The notes under the pieces were generated by a model that did not search any database, was not told where the DNA came from, and saw only the letters and a program-made list of their open reading frames with translations. The position numbers and the translations under genes were made by a program. Of a stretch of 60,798 bases of DNA, positions 1 to 9,189 are shown piece after piece (the first letter of the stretch is position 1; every line of letters starts with the position of its first letter). Origin of the DNA: Oscillospiraceae bacterium. Lineage in GTDB: Bacteria; Bacillota_A; Clostridia; Oscillospirales; Oscillospiraceae. The stretch lies in NCBI GenBank assembly GCA_024690695.1, contig JAILOS010000097.1, positions 1 to 60,798 on the forward strand, given 5' to 3'.

Positions 1-954
1 TGCCGGGAGTCCGGCAGCACCCTGCGGTTCATGATCCCGCTTTGCCTGCTTTCCGGCAGTCCCATGCGCCTGGAAGGCAGTGAAACCCTTCTGTCCCGTC
101 CCCTGTCCGTTTATGAGGATCTGTGCCGGAAACAGGATTTCACCCTGATGCGTTCGAACGGCGGGCTTCTGGTGCAGGGCCGGCTGTCCCCGGGACAATA
201 TGATATTCCGGGAGGGATCAGCAGCCAGTTCATCACCGGCCTGCTGTTTGCCCTTCCGCTCCTGTCCGGCGGCAGCCGGATCCGTCTGATTCCGCCGGTG
301 GAAAGTCGTTCTTATCTGTCCCTGACGCTGCAGGCTCTCCGGGACGCCGGCATTTCCGTTCAGCAGACGGAAGAATATACGTTCAGCGTTCCCGGGAACG
401 TTGTGTACCGTACGCAGAATACGGAAGTGGAAGGAGATTACTCCAACGCTGCTTTCTTTGAGGCGCTGAACTTTGCCGGCGGCTCTGTCACGGTCACCGG
501 ACTGCGGCCGGATAGCCTTCAGGGCGACCGGGTTTACCGGGATTGCCTGGGCCGTATTGAAGAAAAATACACGGAGCTGGACCTGACCGACTGTCCGGAT
601 CTGGCTCCCGTACTCATTGCCGCGTCTGCTCTTTGCAGCGGAGCTTTGTTCACCGGCACCCGCCGCCTCCGCTTCAAGGAAAGCGACCGCGGTTCCGCCA
701 TGGCGCAGGAACTTGCGAAATTCGGCATCCGGCTGACTCTGGAGGAAAACCGGATCATCGTGCCCGCCGCCCCGCTCCATACGCCGACTGAACCGTTGGA
801 CAGCCATAACGACCACCGGATCGCCATGGCGCTGTCCCTGCTCTGCACCCGCACCGGCGGAGAAATCCGCGGCGCTGAGGCTGTCCGCAAAAGTTTCCCG
901 GACTACTGGGAAAAACTGCAGTCTCTCGGAATCGATATGTCCTTTACCCCTTAG
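1..954 (+). CDS. aroA: 3-phosphoshikimate 1-carboxyvinyltransferase (EPSP synthase), 5' partial
   Basis: Transfers enolpyruvyl from PEP to shikimate-3-phosphate in the shikimate pathway in the cytoplasm. The reading frame is open from base 1, and residues 3-10 are ESGSTLRF, the family signature, so the gene begins upstream of the window; the ATG at 31 is internal. Further family motifs are RLRFKESDR, DHRIAMAL and the C-terminal SFPDYW. About 317 residues are visible against roughly 425 in the family, so about 100 N-terminal residues are missing. A 69-base gap separates it from the thioesterase gene. Arg codon CGG is frequent here, unlike the genes after about 3.8 kb. Confidence 0.95.
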   Translation, partial: CRESGSTLRFMIPLCLLSGSPMRLEGSETLLSRPLSVYEDLCRKQDFTLMRSNGGLLVQGRLSPGQYDIPGGISSQFITGLLFALPLLSGGSRIRLIPPVESRSYLSLTLQALRDAGISVQQTEEYTFSVPGNVVYRTQNTEVEGDYSNAAFFEALNFAGGSVTVTGLRPDSLQGDRVYRDCLGRIEEKYTELDLTDCPDLAPVLIAASALCSGALFTGTRRLRFKESDRGSAMAQELAKFGIRLTLEENRIIVPAAPLHTPTEPLDSHNDHRIAMALSLLCTRTGGEIRGAEAVRKSFPDYWEKLQSLGIDMSFTP

Positions 955-1023
955 CCGGTGACAGGATGAGAATTCCCCGCAGCGGCAATTCATTGTTCAT
1001 TATTCAATAAACCGGAGGCTGTT

Positions 1024-1422
1024 ATGTCAACGTTCAATTCTCTGGAAGAAGCCCGCGCCTTCTTCGTCAAGGATCTTTTTGCCACCTGCAACAGCATGAC
1101 CCTGGAAGCGCTGACCGAAGACGGCGCGGTCTGTGCCATGGAGATCACGGAACGTCATATGAATGCAGAAGGCCATCTCATGGGAGGCGCGATTCTCGCT
1201 CTGGCGGACTTCACCTTCGCCGTTGCTTCCAACAACGCTCACCGCCCTTCCGTCGCCCAGCAGGTGAGCCTGAATTTCCTGAATGCCTCCAAAGGAAAAA
1301 AGCTGATCTCGACTGCCTTCTGTGTCAAGAGCGGCCGGACCAGCTGCGTCTATCGCGTTGAAGTAAAAGATGACCTGGGCAAGGATATTGCCCAGGCCAT
1401 GTTCACAGGATTTAAACTGTAA
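1024..1422 (+). CDS. PaaI-type hotdog thioesterase
   Basis: A 132-residue single hotdog domain. GHLMGGAILALAD at about residues 50-62 is the usual signature of acyl-CoA thioesterases of the PaaI group, with the helix Asp just after it. The expected role is cleavage of small or aryl acyl-CoAs in the cytoplasm; the substrate cannot be told. Length is normal for the family. The start ATG follows CCGGAGGCTGTT, a good ribosome site. Its stop is only one base from the stop of the convergent ECF gene, and no terminator hairpin is visible between them. Confidence 0.85.
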   Translation: MSTFNSLEEARAFFVKDLFATCNSMTLEALTEDGAVCAMEITERHMNAEGHLMGGAILALADFTFAVASNNAHRPSVAQQVSLNFLNASKGKKLISTAFCVKSGRTSCVYRVEVKDDLGKDIAQAMFTGFKL

Positions 1423-1423
1423 T

Positions 1424-2029
1424 TCATTTTACATCTTCCAGCTGTTTCAGAATACCGCTTGATTTCAGTGCGGGACGCACCGCGTGATAGAAAATCGGCG
1501 CGGTCACCACCGCAAACGAAGCATTGATCAGAGACGGGATCAGCTTGGCAACCATAATCCCGGGAATCGTTTCAGTCGGTACCGGCTCCACATACATCTT
1601 GAACAGCCAGGTTTTCAGCATATACAGTGCCACATAGGTCAGTGCGCCGAGTACACATGAAACAATCAGCGGAAGAAGTGTTTTCTTCCAGCTTTTTTCT
1701 TCCTTCTTCAGCACCCATGCCTGGAAGAGAATGCCGGTTACCCACGCCATTGCGAACTTGCTCACAAATGTGATCAGCGCGTCAAAAAAGCTGTACCCGC
1801 CAAGGGCAATATCATAGATTGCGGAGCCGAGTCCTGCGGCTGTACCGCCCCAGACCGGTCCCAGCAGCAGTCCGCTCAGAAGGCACATGGAATTGGCAAA
1901 GTGAACCTTGCTCTGGCCCAGTGGAATCCGGAATATGGTAATCACGCAGATAATTGCTGCCATCACACCGGTAAAAACAATCCTGGTGATCATCGCGTTG
2001 CTGTTCTTTCCGCCTGTGGTAGTGCTCAT
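1424..2029 (-). CDS. ECF transporter S component (substrate-binding membrane subunit)
   Basis: About 201 residues with five or six hydrophobic segments; the stretch KVHFANSMCLLSGLLLGP followed by a Gly-rich loop resembles the substrate-binding helix of ECF vitamin transporters. It would capture a vitamin or precursor and share a separate ECF ATPase/T module, which is not in this window. I start it at the ATG at 2029 because GAGGAAG lies just upstream; a longer frame to 2056 lacks such a site. It is divergent from a MocR-type regulator. In Firmicutes such pairs often concern pyridoxine, so B6 uptake is a reasonable but unproven guess. Confidence 0.75.
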   Translation of the reverse strand: MSTTTGGKNSNAMITRIVFTGVMAAIICVITIFRIPLGQSKVHFANSMCLLSGLLLGPVWGGTAAGLGSAIYDIALGGYSFFDALITFVSKFAMAWVTGILFQAWVLKKEEKSWKKTLLPLIVSCVLGALTYVALYMLKTWLFKMYVEPVPTETIPGIMVAKLIPSLINASFAVVTAPIFYHAVRPALKSSGILKQLEDVK

Positions 2030-2057
2030 TGTTCTTCCTCTTTTCTGTGTATCCATT

Positions 2058-2081
2058 ATCCAAAATCCGTTGACTTTGGAT
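2058..2081. promoter_or_regulatory. Inverted repeat in the ECF/MocR divergent region
   Basis: ATCCAAA (2058-2064) and TTTGGAT (2075-2081) form a perfect 7-base inverted repeat with a 10-base spacer, between the divergent ECF S gene and the MocR gene. The position suits a regulator operator. Binding by the neighbouring MocR protein is only inferred. Confidence 0.4.
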
Positions 2082-2148
2082 GCAAAGGAGTATATGCTTC
2101 ATTTGGCTATATGAAAAGTGCCAGAAAGAGAGTTTTTTATAATACCAG

Positions 2149-3219
2149 ATGAGACAGAGCAAACCCGCCTATCTGACCCTGTACGAATCCCTGCGGGAAG
2201 AAATCATCTCCGGGGTCCGTCCCTTCGGCAGCCGCCTTCCTTCCCGCCGCGTACTGGCGCGGGACCGCGGTGTCAGCGCCGTCACGGCTGAACACAGTAT
2301 TGAACTTCTGTGCGAGGAAGGTTACGCGGAGCCGCGGCCCCGCAGCGGCTGCTACGTTGTTTACCGGGAATCGGACGGTTTCACCCAGCCGTCCCCGCGG
2401 CATGAACACAGTCTCCCTCCCCCTGCTCCGGCGCCGGACCGGAACACGTTCCCGTTTCCCACACTGGCGAAAATCATGCGCCGGGTCCTTGCCGAATACC
2501 GGGAACAGATCCTTGTCCGTCCGCCCGGCACCGGTTGTACGGAACTGCGGAAGGCCCTTTGCAGCTATCTGGCCCGTAACCGCGGCATCCGCGTCCGGGC
2601 CGATCAGATCGTCATCGGTGCCGGTGCCGAATACCTTTACGGGCTCGTGGTGGAACTGCTGGGCAGCAACCGGGTTTATGGTATCGAAGTGCCTTCCTAT
2701 CAGAAAATCGAACAGGTCTACCGTTCCCGCGGCGTGCAGGTGGACCGCTGCCCGCTGGGCAAGGACGGAATTCTGTCAGAGGTCCTTCAGAACACCTCCG
2801 CCTCCGTTCTGCATATCACGCCTTTCCGCAGCTTTCCCAGCGGCGTCACCGCCACTGCCTCCAAGCGCCGGGAATACCTTCGTTGGGCGGACGATCCGGA
2901 CCGCTGCATCGTGGAAGATGACTACGAGTCTGAATTCTCCCTGCTGCGAAAACCGGAGGAGACGCTTTTTGCCGGTGCGGTCCGTGAAAACGTAATCTAC
3001 ATGAACACCTTTTCCCGTACCGTATCCCCTTCGTTCCGCGTTGGCTATATGGTGCTTCCCCGGGCGTTGCTGCCGGTCTTTGAGCAGCGTGTCGGCTTTT
3101 ACAGCTGCACGGTACCGTCCTTTGAGCAGTTTGTGCTTGCGGAACTGATCGGCGGCGGCGAATTCGAGCGCCACATCAACAGGATCCGGCGGAATGAGCG
3201 CCGCGGGTCTGAATCCTGA
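2149..3219 (+). CDS. MocR/GntR-type regulator with aminotransferase-like domain, C-terminally truncated
   Basis: Residues 5-70 form a GntR winged helix (YLTLYESLREEI, then LPSRRVLA), and about 95-350 form a fold-type I aminotransferase-like domain. MocR proteins usually run 440-480 residues; this one stops at 356, shortly after the HINRIRR segment, so the small C-terminal domain is missing. The position of the PLP Schiff-base lysine, normally in a TFSK motif, reads NTFSRT with Arg at residue 290. Together these suggest a decaying gene or a regulator that no longer binds PLP covalently. I saw no frame that restores a family C-terminus downstream. Confidence 0.75.
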   Translation: MRQSKPAYLTLYESLREEIISGVRPFGSRLPSRRVLARDRGVSAVTAEHSIELLCEEGYAEPRPRSGCYVVYRESDGFTQPSPRHEHSLPPPAPAPDRNTFPFPTLAKIMRRVLAEYREQILVRPPGTGCTELRKALCSYLARNRGIRVRADQIVIGAGAEYLYGLVVELLGSNRVYGIEVPSYQKIEQVYRSRGVQVDRCPLGKDGILSEVLQNTSASVLHITPFRSFPSGVTATASKRREYLRWADDPDRCIVEDDYESEFSLLRKPEETLFAGAVRENVIYMNTFSRTVSPSFRVGYMVLPRALLPVFEQRVGFYSCTVPSFEQFVLAELIGGGEFERHINRIRRNERRGSES

Positions 3220-3272
3220 CCCATCGCGCCGGATCGGCTGAAAGCCTCTGCGGGACATCTTTGGCTTCCATA

Positions 3273-3301
3273 TTGATTTCACGGGCCTTCTGTCGTACAA
3301 T
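3273..3301 (+). promoter_or_regulatory. Promoter for ppk
   Basis: TTGATT (3273-3278), 17-base spacer, TACAAT (3296-3301), 64 bases before the ppk start codon. It fits the housekeeping sigma factor. Confidence 0.65.
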
Positions 3302-3365
3302 AAAAGGCGGAATATCCTGTTAGACAACAGCATATCATCAACAGACTAAAGGATTGATCTGATTT

Positions 3366-5540
3366 ATGCCTCCAAAGGAGAAAAAGAGTAAAAAGACTTC
3401 CCCTGAGAGCGTTTATGTCAACCGGGAACTGAGCTGGCTGGCCTTCAATAAACGCGTCCTGCTGGAAGCTGCCGATCACCGGGTCCCCCTGCTTGAACGG
3501 CTGAAATTCCTGATGATCTACCAGTCCAATCTGGAAGAATTTTACCGGGTGCGCATCGGTATTCTGACGCACCGCGACCTGCTTGCGCCGGAAAAGGGAG
3601 ACCCCATCTCCGGCATGCTGCCCGGTGTGCAGATCACCGAAGCCCTGCGCGTAACCCGGGAACAGCGGGCGCTGATGGAGAGCGTCTGGAAAAATATCCG
3701 GGAAGAGCTGCGCGCCAACAATGTGGATGTCCTCGATTTCCGGAAGATCAGCAAGGTTGATGATCTGATGAGCAAAAAGCTCTTCGGCGATATCAAGGAT
3801 CTGCTCTTCCCGAAGATCATCGAGGCCAATCAGCCGCTGCCCTTCTTCTGGGGCGAGGAATCCTACATCGTCGCCTTCCTCGGCCGCAGCGCGGAGCAGA
3901 AGCTCGCGATCATTCCGCTGCACCGCATTCCCTCGTATCTCAGCTTCGAGATCGAGGGGCGGCAGAAGATCGTGCTGACCTCGCTGCTCGTGCGCCATTT
4001 CCTGCCGCTGCTGCTGAAAAAAGAGACCGTTGTGCAGTCCTGCGTGGTCAAGGTGACGCGAAACGCCGACGTGCTGCTTTCCAATCTCGCCGAGACCGGC
4101 GACGACGATCTGCGGCAGAAGGTGTCTTCGATGCTCACCAAGCGCAAGCGGGAGCAGCCGGTGCGCGTGCAGGTCTACGGGAAGCTCTCCGAGGCGTCCA
4201 AGGCGCTGCTGATGAAAAAGCTGCGCGTGCCGGAGCGCTGCGTGTTCTACCCGGCCGTTCCCTTCGATCTGTCCTTCCGCTCCGCGATCGGCCACGGTGA
4301 GGGACTGCGCTACAAGGAACGCCGCCCGGCGCGCGACCTGGGGCTCAAGAAGGGCGAGTATTTCAGCTATATCGACAAGCACGACCTGCTGATGAGCTTC
4401 CCCTTCCAGAGCATGATGCCCTTCGTCGATCTGATCTACGAGGCGGCGGACGACCCCGAGGTTTTGTCCATCAAGATCACGCTCTACCGCATGTCCGCCA
4501 GCAGCAAGATCGCCGCCGCGCTCGCCTACGCGGCCGACCGCGGCAAGGATGTGCTGTGTCTGCTCGAGCTGCGCGCGCGCTTCGACGAGCAGAACAACAT
4601 CGACTATTCCGAGATGCTGGAGGACGCCGGCTGCCGCGTCATCTACGGGCTGCCGGATTACAAGGTCCACAGCAAGCTGTGCGTCATCACACGCCAGCAC
4701 GCGGGCAGCATCTCCTACGTCACGCAGGTCGGCACCGGCAACTACAACGAGGTCACCGGCGAGCAGTACACCGATCTCTCGCTCTTCACCTCGAATCCCG
4801 ACGCCGGTCTGGACGCGGAGGCCGCCTTCGCCGCGCTGCAGCAGGGCGAGATCCCGCCCGAGGCCAAAAGCCTCTGGATCGCGCCGCTGAGCTTCAAATC
4901 CCGCGTCATCGAATTTCTCGACCGCGAGATCGCCAAGGGCAGCGAGGGCCGCGTGGCCATCAAGGTCAATGGCCTGAACAACCCCGACATCATGGAGAAG
5001 CTGATCGAGTGCTCGCAGGCCGGCGTGCAGGTGGAGCTGTTCATCCGCGGCATCTGCTGCCTGCGTCCCGGGATCCCCGGCAAGACCGACAACATCACCG
5101 TTACCAGCGTCGTTGGCCGCTGGCTGGAGCATTCCCGCATCTACAGCTTCGGCCGGGGCGCGGAGCAGCGTTTGTTTATCGGCTCCGGCGATCTGCTCAA
5201 CCGCAATCTGGAACGCCGCGTCGAGGCCTTTATCGAGGTCCTGACGCCCGATACGCGCGAACAGATCAACGAGGTGCTGGAGGCGCTGCGCCGCGACAAA
5301 GAGAAATCCCGCCGCATGCTCCCGGACGGGCGCTACGTCCGCGACGAAGGCGGCGAGGGGACGAGCTCGCAGGAAGCGCTCTACCGCTACTTCAGCTCGA
5401 TCCGTCTGCAGCCCGTCGACGCGCCCGCTCCCGTTCCCGCCGCTGCCGAAGAGCAGGCGGTCCCGATCCCGGAGAAACAAACGAACGAGACGACAGGCTT
5501 CTGGAGCTCGCTGCTGCGCAAGCTCGGCCTGCGTTCCTGA
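3366..5540 (+). CDS. ppk: Polyphosphate kinase (PPK1 family)
   Basis: Polymerises the gamma phosphate of ATP into polyphosphate reversibly. The 724 residues match PPK1 length and domain order: N-terminal domain opening with NRELSWLAFNKRVL, head domain, then two phospholipase-D-like domains. The autophosphorylated His is in YKVHSK at residue 435, and the second active-site His is in LEHSRIY near residue 589. The C-terminal 40 residues are a variable Ala/Pro/Glu-rich tail. A ROK kinase follows after 22 bases, so the two are probably cotranscribed. Arg codons change style within the gene: by eye 8 CGG to 5 CGC in the first 125 or so codons, then almost only CGC. Confidence 0.95.
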   Translation: MPPKEKKSKKTSPESVYVNRELSWLAFNKRVLLEAADHRVPLLERLKFLMIYQSNLEEFYRVRIGILTHRDLLAPEKGDPISGMLPGVQITEALRVTREQRALMESVWKNIREELRANNVDVLDFRKISKVDDLMSKKLFGDIKDLLFPKIIEANQPLPFFWGEESYIVAFLGRSAEQKLAIIPLHRIPSYLSFEIEGRQKIVLTSLLVRHFLPLLLKKETVVQSCVVKVTRNADVLLSNLAETGDDDLRQKVSSMLTKRKREQPVRVQVYGKLSEASKALLMKKLRVPERCVFYPAVPFDLSFRSAIGHGEGLRYKERRPARDLGLKKGEYFSYIDKHDLLMSFPFQSMMPFVDLIYEAADDPEVLSIKITLYRMSASSKIAAALAYAADRGKDVLCLLELRARFDEQNNIDYSEMLEDAGCRVIYGLPDYKVHSKLCVITRQHAGSISYVTQVGTGNYNEVTGEQYTDLSLFTSNPDAGLDAEAAFAALQQGEIPPEAKSLWIAPLSFKSRVIEFLDREIAKGSEGRVAIKVNGLNNPDIMEKLIECSQAGVQVELFIRGICCLRPGIPGKTDNITVTSVVGRWLEHSRIYSFGRGAEQRLFIGSGDLLNRNLERRVEAFIEVLTPDTREQINEVLEALRRDKEKSRRMLPDGRYVRDEGGEGTSSQEALYRYFSSIRLQPVDAPAPVPAAAEEQAVPIPEKQTNETTGFWSSLLRKLGLRS

Positions 5541-5562
5541 AAGAACCGAAGGAGGAAACATC

Positions 5563-6528
5563 ATGAGCGAACAGTACAACATCTGTCTCGACGTCGGCGG
5601 GACCAAAGTCCTCGGCGCGATCTTCAACGAAAAGCGCGAGATCGTCTATCGGCTCAAAAAGCGCGTGGCCGATGCCAAAGCCGGCTCCGGCAGCATCGAA
5701 GATCTGATCGTCAGCGTCGTTGAGGAAATGCTCCGCGAATCCGGCGTCAAAAAGAGCGCCGTCAACGCGGTCGCTTCCTGCGCCCCCGGCGTGATCGACC
5801 AGGACAACGGCATCGTCCTCTTCACGCCCAATCTGCCCTGGCGCAACTACGACATCAAGTCCGCGATGGAAAAGCGCCTCGGCTTCCCCTTCTTCATCGG
5901 CAACGACGTCAATCTCGGCGTTCTGGGCGAATACCGCTACGGCGCGGCGAAGGGCTTTCGCAACGTCGTCGGCTTCTTCGTCGGCACCGGCGTCGGCGGC
6001 GGGCTGATCCTCAACGGCGAGCTCTACACCGGGCATCTGTTCAAGGCCGCCGAATACGGCCACATGATCCTCGACCCGGAGGGACCGCTGTGCGGCTGCG
6101 GACAGCGCGGCTGTCTCGAAGCCTTCTCCAGCAAGCAGGGCATGAGCGCCTATATCCGTCAGCAGGTCTCCCGCGGACGCGAGACGCTGATGGCCGACGC
6201 CGTCAAGGACGGGGTGTTCCGCAGCAAGGCGCTGAAGAAGGCGCTGGCCGCCAACGACCGCGTCGCCGTCGAAGCCGTCGACCGCGCCTGCCACTATCTC
6301 GCCGTGGCGACCGGCAACATGATCAACGCCCTCAGCCCCGATCTCGTCCTGTACGGCGGCGGCGTGATCGAAGCGCTCGGCGGCCTGTTCCTCGAGAAGA
6401 TCCTCGCCGAGGTGGACCGCTACTGCATGACGTCCATCCGTCCCACCGTGGAGCTGCGCACCGCCGCGCTCGGCGACGATTCGATCCTCTACGGCGATCT
6501 GGCCATGATCGAAGAGGCGCAGAGCTGA
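5563..6528 (+). CDS. ROK-family sugar kinase (probable glucokinase)
   Basis: A 321-residue ROK protein. DVGGTK at residues 10-15 is the ATP phosphate loop, GTGVGGG lies near residue 146, and the zinc motif C-G-C-G-Q-R-G-C-L-E starts at Cys177. It likely phosphorylates glucose or a related hexose in the cytoplasm. The start follows AAGGAGGAAACATC. Placement directly behind ppk raises the idea that polyphosphate could serve as phosphoryl donor, as in actinobacterial ROK polyphosphate glucokinases; nothing in the sequence proves it. A strong bidirectional terminator follows. Confidence 0.85.
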   Translation: MSEQYNICLDVGGTKVLGAIFNEKREIVYRLKKRVADAKAGSGSIEDLIVSVVEEMLRESGVKKSAVNAVASCAPGVIDQDNGIVLFTPNLPWRNYDIKSAMEKRLGFPFFIGNDVNLGVLGEYRYGAAKGFRNVVGFFVGTGVGGGLILNGELYTGHLFKAAEYGHMILDPEGPLCGCGQRGCLEAFSSKQGMSAYIRQQVSRGRETLMADAVKDGVFRSKALKKALAANDRVAVEAVDRACHYLAVATGNMINALSPDLVLYGGGVIEALGGLFLEKILAEVDRYCMTSIRPTVELRTAALGDDSILYGDLAMIEEAQS

Positions 6529-6543
6529 GTCTTTTCTGACCGC

Positions 6544-6580
6544 AAAAAAACTCCGGAAGAGCAATCTTCCGGAGTTTTTT
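6544..6580. terminator. Bidirectional terminator between the ROK kinase and hppA
   Basis: A perfect 10-bp stem (6551-6560 with 6565-6574, loop GCAA) flanked by seven A on the left and six T on the right, serving both convergent genes. Confidence 0.9.
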
Positions 6581-6594
6581 CTTGTTCTGACCGC

Positions 6595-8583
6595 TTACAG
6601 CAATCCGCCGATCCGAATAAAGACCGGGGCGAAGACCAGCGCGACGACGGTCATCAGCTTGATGAGGATGTTGATCGAGGGGCCGGAGGTATCCTTGAAG
6701 GGGTCGCCCACCGTGTCGCCGACGACGGCCGCCTTGTAAGCCGGCGAGCCCTTGCCGCCGTGGAAGCCCTCTTCGATGTACTTCTTCGCGTTGTCCCAGG
6801 CGCCGCCCGCGTTGGACATATAGATCGCCAGCAGAACGCCGGTGGTCAGCGAGCCGGCGAGCAGGCCGCCGAGCGCCGCCGGGCCGAGCAGCAGGCCGAT
6901 CAGCAGCGGCGCCGCCACGGCCATGACGCCGGGCAGGACCATCTCGCGCAGCGCGGCCTTCGTGGAGATCGACACGCAGGAGGTGTAATCCGGCCGGGCC
7001 GTCCCCTGCAGGATGCCGGGGATCTCATGGAACTGCCGGCGCACCTCCTCGATCATTTTGTTGGCGGCCTTGGACACCGAGTTCATCGTCATGGCCGAGA
7101 AGGTGAAGGGCAGCATGCCGCCGATCAGCAGGCCGATCACGACGTTCGGCGTCAGCAGGTCGATCATCTCCAGGTGCACCTCTTCGGCGTAGGACACGAA
7201 GAGCGCCAGCGCCGTCAGCGCCGCGGAGCCGATCGCAAAGCCCTTGCCGATCGCGGCCGTCGTGTTGCCGACCGCGTCGAGCTTGTCGGTGATCTCGCGC
7301 ACCTTCGGGTCAAGCCCGCTCATCTGGGCGATGCCGCCGGAGTTGTCGGCGATCGGCCCGTAGGCGTCGACGGCGACCGTGATGCCCGTGGTGCTGAGCA
7401 TGCCGACGGCGGCGAGCGCGATGCCGTACAGCTTATGCGTGAAGGCGTAGGAGATGTAGATGCCGATGCTGATCAGAATGATCGGCACCCAGGTGCTCAT
7501 CATGCCGACGGCCACGCCGCTGATGATCGTCGTGGCGGAGCCGGTTTCCGACTGTTCGGCGATGCGCTGGACCGAGCGATGGTCCTCCGAGGTGTAGACC
7601 TCGGTGATCTTGCCGATCACGAGGCCGACGACGATGCCGGCGATGATCGCCAGCGAGTAATAGACGGTTTTGAAGAATACGTAGCTGAGCAGGATCGAAG
7701 ACGCCGCCACGATCCCCGCCGACACGTAGGTGCCGACCTTGAGCGCCGCGTGGGGATTGGAGTTGTCCCTTCCGCGCACAAAGAAGGTGGCGACGATCGA
7801 GGCCAGCACGCCGACCGCGGCGATCGTCAGCGGGAACATCGTCCCGGCCGCCGGAAACAGGCCCTCGACGAAAACGCCCAGCGTGAGCGCCGAGACGATG
7901 GCGCCGACGTAGCTCTCGAAGAGGTCCGCGCCCATGCCGGCGACGTCGCCCACGTTGTCGCCCACGTTGTCCGCGATGACCGCGGGGTTGCGCGGATCGT
8001 CCTCGGGGATGCCGGCCTCCACCTTGCCGACAAGGTCGGCCCCGACGTCAGCCGCCTTCGTGTAGATGCCGCCGCCGACGCGAGCGAACAGCGCGATCGA
8101 CGAGGCGCCGAGCGAGAAGCCGAAGAGGATATTATAATTGTTGGTGATCAGATAGATCAGGCTGCAGCCCAGAAGGCCCAGGCCGACGACGCACATGCCC
8201 ATGACCGAGCCGCCGGAGAACGCGACCGACAGGGCGCGGTTCATGCCGCCCTTCAGCGCAGCGTTGGCCGTGCGGACGTTGGCCTTGGTGGCGACGTTCA
8301 TGCCGCAGAAGCCCGCCGCAATGGAGAAGAGCGCGCCGATCAGGAAGCACACGGCCGTCCCGAAATCGATAAACAGCAGGATCAGCACAAACAGGACGAC
8401 GATGAAGATCGCGAGGATCCGGTATTCGGACCAGAGGAACGCCTTCGCGCCCTCTTCGATCGCTCCGGCGATCTCCTGCATCTTTTTATTCCCCGGGTCG
8501 CATTTTTTTACATAGCGCGCTTTCAGCGCGGCAAAGAGCAGCGCAAGCAGCGCAGCGATGGGTACGATCCAGAATTTTGCCAT
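6595..8583 (-). CDS. hppA: K+-dependent membrane-bound pyrophosphatase (ion pump)
   Basis: Hydrolyses pyrophosphate and pumps H+ or Na+ across the cytoplasmic membrane. The 662 residues show about 16 hydrophobic helices. The catalytic stretch [17 protein letters not shown] lies at residues 194-210. The motif GNTTAA at 439-444 has Ala where K+-independent enzymes have Lys, so the protein should require K+. Ion choice cannot be decided by eye, although most clostridial K+-dependent members pump Na+. It has its own promoter and is transcribed toward the ppk/ROK pair, which places polyphosphate and pyrophosphate enzymes side by side. Confidence 0.95.
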   Translation of the reverse strand: MAKFWIVPIAALLALLFAALKARYVKKCDPGNKKMQEIAGAIEEGAKAFLWSEYRILAIFIVVLFVLILLFIDFGTAVCFLIGALFSIAAGFCGMNVATKANVRTANAALKGGMNRALSVAFSGGSVMGMCVVGLGLLGCSLIYLITNNYNILFGFSLGASSIALFARVGGGIYTKAADVGADLVGKVEAGIPEDDPRNPAVIADNVGDNVGDVAGMGADLFESYVGAIVSALTLGVFVEGLFPAAGTMFPLTIAAVGVLASIVATFFVRGRDNSNPHAALKVGTYVSAGIVAASSILLSYVFFKTVYYSLAIIAGIVVGLVIGKITEVYTSEDHRSVQRIAEQSETGSATTIISGVAVGMMSTWVPIILISIGIYISYAFTHKLYGIALAAVGMLSTTGITVAVDAYGPIADNSGGIAQMSGLDPKVREITDKLDAVGNTTAAIGKGFAIGSAALTALALFVSYAEEVHLEMIDLLTPNVVIGLLIGGMLPFTFSAMTMNSVSKAANKMIEEVRRQFHEIPGILQGTARPDYTSCVSISTKAALREMVLPGVMAVAAPLLIGLLLGPAALGGLLAGSLTTGVLLAIYMSNAGGAWDNAKKYIEEGFHGGKGSPAYKAAVVGDTVGDPFKDTSGPSINILIKLMTVVALVFAPVFIRIGGLL

Positions 8584-8627
8584 TCAAATCACTCCCCGGC
8601 TGTCGTTTTTATTTTGAATCTTTGTAA

Positions 8628-8656
8628 ATATTAACCTATATTCGCTCTTTTTTCAA
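8628..8656 (-). promoter_or_regulatory. Promoter for hppA
   Basis: On the minus strand TTGAAA (8656-8651), 17-base spacer, TAATAT (8633-8628), 45 bases ahead of the hppA start. Confidence 0.65.
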
Positions 8657-8659
8657 GGT

Positions 8660-9060
8660 TTATTCAATGCGTTTTTGTTCATTTCGCTCAATTTCATGCG
8701 ATTTGTCAAAAGATGCCGTTCAAAAAAAGCGTCATTCAGCAAAGTACACAAAAATTTTTAACAATCGGTTTCATTTCGCCTTTTTCCTGACGATCGCGCG
8801 CTCCGTCCCGCCCGCGCCTCGCTTCGCGTCTCCTCTTCCGATCGCTGAAAACGAAACGAAAAGCAGGCCCTCCGGGCTGCCTCCCATAACGCTTCCGGCG
8901 CTATTTCCAAAGCCGTCATTTTCACCGAAACATCGCGCTCCCGTCCGCGCCGAACCGGGCGAACGTTCACGCTCAAACTGAATAAAGCCCACCTCCGCGG
9001 CGCATATTTTCTTCTTTTTTTCAGTTTTACACCTTTGAAACAGAAAGAAACAAAAAATTG
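8660..9060. other. Intergenic region without recognisable gene
   Basis: About 400 bases between the hppA promoter and the nrd control region. Short open frames occur on both strands but lack ribosome sites and family-like sequence. The left and right edges are AT-rich and the middle (8790-8980) is GC-rich. I see no convincing RNA fold or repeat. Confidence 0.5.
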
Positions 9061-9064
9061 CCCT

Positions 9065-9080
9065 GCACTATATTTTGGGT
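9065..9080 (+). promoter_or_regulatory. NrdR box 1 (distal)
   Basis: GCACTATATTTTGGGT matches the NrdR consensus acaCwAtATaTwGtgt at almost all core positions. NrdR represses ribonucleotide reductase genes in response to dATP/ATP. The 10-base core CTATATTTTG recurs exactly 42 bases downstream. Confidence 0.65.
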
Positions 9081-9106
9081 TCAAACCGGTTACAAGCCGG
9101 TGTTTT

Positions 9107-9122
9107 TTCCTATATTTTGTGT
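9107..9122 (+). promoter_or_regulatory. NrdR box 2 (proximal)
   Basis: TTCCTATATTTTGTGT carries the same CTATATTTTG core as box 1. The 42-base spacing equals four helical turns, so both sites lie on one face of the DNA. The box ends nine bases before the -35 hexamer. Confidence 0.65.
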
Positions 9123-9130
9123 TTTTGTGC

Positions 9131-9159
9131 TTGACAAGCACAAGTCTTGGCGCTAATAT
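9131..9159 (+). promoter_or_regulatory. Promoter for the nrdG-nrdD operon
   Basis: Consensus TTGACA (9131-9136), 17-base spacer, TAATAT (9154-9159), directly after the two NrdR boxes and 30 bases before the nrdG start. Confidence 0.8.
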
Positions 9160-9189
9160 AGCTCACGAACACAAGAACGGGAGGCCGCC

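Noticed and set aside
3219..3365. Continuation of MocR in another frame after a simple frameshift
   Set aside because: The other two frames contain stops and show no recognisable MocR C-terminal motifs before the ppk promoter.
8667..9141. Small open frames in the hppA-nrdG intergenic region on both strands
   Set aside because: No ribosome sites, odd composition, and partial overlap with the hppA and nrd control elements.
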